Shown here piece after piece: positions 4,429 through 5,227 of a stretch of 5,227 nt of DNA. The notes under the pieces are model-generated. The model was not told where the DNA came from. It saw nothing but the letters and a program-made list of their open reading frames with translations, and did not search any database. Source of the stretch: Acidobacteriaceae bacterium. GTDB taxonomy: Bacteria > Acidobacteriota > Terriglobia > Terriglobales > Acidobacteriaceae. Location: assembly GCA_003139975.1 (NCBI GenBank), contig PLHN01000423.1, positions 1 to 5,227 of the forward strand, written 5' to 3'. Positions within the stretch are counted from its first letter, which is position 1; each line of letters begins with the position of its first letter. Position numbers and translations under genes: made by a program.

Positions 4429-5227
4429 ATGGCAAGCACTACAGTGGCGGATGCGAGGAGCGGCGGACCTCACGCGAGGTCCAGTCAATTATCGCGCCTC
4501 TTGCGATACGTATTGCCATATTTGCCGCCATTCCTGGCTTCGGTCGTGCTGATGGCACTGGTAGGGTTGCTGGAAGCATTTCGCATTCTTCTGATTGGTC
4601 CCATTTTCGATAGCGTGCTCAACCCCGGTTCCGACGGGAGAACGCTTCAGCTCTTCAAGATCCCGGGTACCGAACACGTTTTCAATCTGCAGCAGGTAAT
4701 CCCGTCGCACTTCCACAATCCCTGGACCGCCGTGGCCTTTGCACTGGTGGCGTCCACGGCGCTCAAAGGGATTTTCGACTACGCCGGCACATATCTGGTG
4801 AACTATTCGGGCTACGGCATGATCACCGATGTGCGCGACGATTTGTACAACGTCTTCCTGCGTAGTTCGGCGGCGTTCTTTTCCAAACACACAACCGGTA
4901 CGCTTCTCTCGACGATCATCAACGACGTCGAACGAGTGCAGTATGCGATGTCAACCGTTCTGGCCGAATTCCTCCAGCAATTCTTCACGCTGATATTCAT
5001 CGCGGGTGTGGTCGTGTTGTTAGGAGGAAAGCTGGCGTGGGTCCTGCTGCTGTTTGTGCCAGCGATCCTTTACTCCTCGAGAAAAATCGGCCGGCAGGTC
5101 CGCACCAGGACTCGCGGCGGCCAGGACAAGCTGGCGGAAATCCAGAACATTCTCCACGAAACCATCACTGGCAACCGCATCGTGAAAGCCTTCAATACCG
5201 AGATGTGGGAGATTCTGCGCTTCAAGA
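4429..5227 (+). CDS. MsbA-type ABC exporter, transmembrane domain (partial)
   Basis: The frame runs from ATG 4429 to the right edge (266 codons plus one base), so the nucleotide-binding domain is outside the window. It matches the type I exporter fold (ABC_membrane) of MsbA-like half-transporters, which flip lipids such as lipid A precursors, or export drugs, across the inner membrane. Residues 1-20 are polar. TM1 is about 33-57, TM2 about 100-122, and a paired hydrophobic block at about 178-215 fits TM3-TM4. Family signposts are FFSKHTTGTLLSTIINDVER (150-169) and the later coupling region LHETITGNRIVKAFNTE (242-258). Residues 65-98 between TM1 and TM2 make a longer periplasmic loop than usual in MsbA. 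The Shine-Dalgarno is weak. The gene follows rapZ on the same strand after a 193-nt gap, so co-transcription is possible. Without the ATPase half, MsbA cannot be told from other lipid or drug exporters, so I assign no symbol. Confidence 0.9.
   Translation, partial: MASTTVADARSGGPHARSSQLSRLLRYVLPYLPPFLASVVLMALVGLLEAFRILLIGPIFDSVLNPGSDGRTLQLFKIPGTEHVFNLQQVIPSHFHNPWTAVAFALVASTALKGIFDYAGTYLVNYSGYGMITDVRDDLYNVFLRSSAAFFSKHTTGTLLSTIINDVERVQYAMSTVLAEFLQQFFTLIFIAGVVVLLGGKLAWVLLLFVPAILYSSRKIGRQVRTRTRGGQDKLAEIQNILHETITGNRIVKAFNTEMWEILRFK

Noticed and set aside
4257..4613. Plus-strand 118-codon frame (begins MWRGHSCPRKK)
   Set aside because: It is made of the extragenic hairpin read as protein and then overlaps the ABC exporter out of frame. 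It looks like a spurious product of a repeat.
1..5227. CRISPR array, tRNA, insertion sequence or phage genes
   Set aside because: I saw no regularly spaced repeats, no cloverleaf with CCA, and no transposase or integrase motifs.

Overview
The window looks like chromosomal DNA of a GC-moderate Gram-negative bacterium, most likely an acidobacterium. That placement is an inference. It rests on a secreted protein built from three tandem HYDIN-type ('choice-of-anchor') Ig-like repeats followed by a bacterial Ig-like domain, on the style of the RapZ and CobB-type sirtuin proteins, and on a short interspersed-type GC hairpin that I associate from memory with such genomes. No mobile element, CRISPR array, rRNA or tRNA is visible.

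Layout, left to right. (1) 1-1430, minus strand: N-terminal 476 codons of a large secreted Ig-repeat protein that continues beyond the left edge. (2) 1431-1830: a roughly 400-base divergent region with a tandem 10-bp direct repeat, a doubtful small ORF followed by a dyad, and a good sigma70-type promoter. The short leader behind this promoter folds into a hairpin that contains the ribosome binding site of the next gene. (3) 1831-2100, plus strand: an 89-aa protein with two membrane segments. (4) 2101-2193: a convergent intergenic stretch rich in GC dyads, probably a two-way transcription stop. (5) 2194-2898, minus strand: a complete CobB/SIRT5-like NAD-dependent protein deacylase. (6) 2899-3155: an 8-bp perfect inverted repeat that is also a symmetrical two-way promoter. 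To the right it drives a 30-codon, apparently leaderless, single-pass membrane microprotein that ends in an intrinsic terminator. (7) 3285-4235, plus strand: RapZ-family nucleotide-binding protein with a variant P-loop and a basic N-terminal extension. (8) 4236-4428: gap holding a 9-bp perfect GC hairpin of REP type and a smaller hairpin. (9) 4429-5227, plus strand: transmembrane part of an MsbA-type ABC exporter, cut by the right edge.

The larger genes are familiar families with no evident common pathway: surface adhesion or structure, lysine deacylation, an RNA-binding or signalling adaptor, and lipid or drug export. The part least explained by known annotation is 2982-3155. There a symmetric promoter/operator lies between a sirtuin and a self-contained microprotein unit of about 138 nt. 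A parallel -10-to-ATG geometry before rapZ hints that leaderless starts may be common in this organism.
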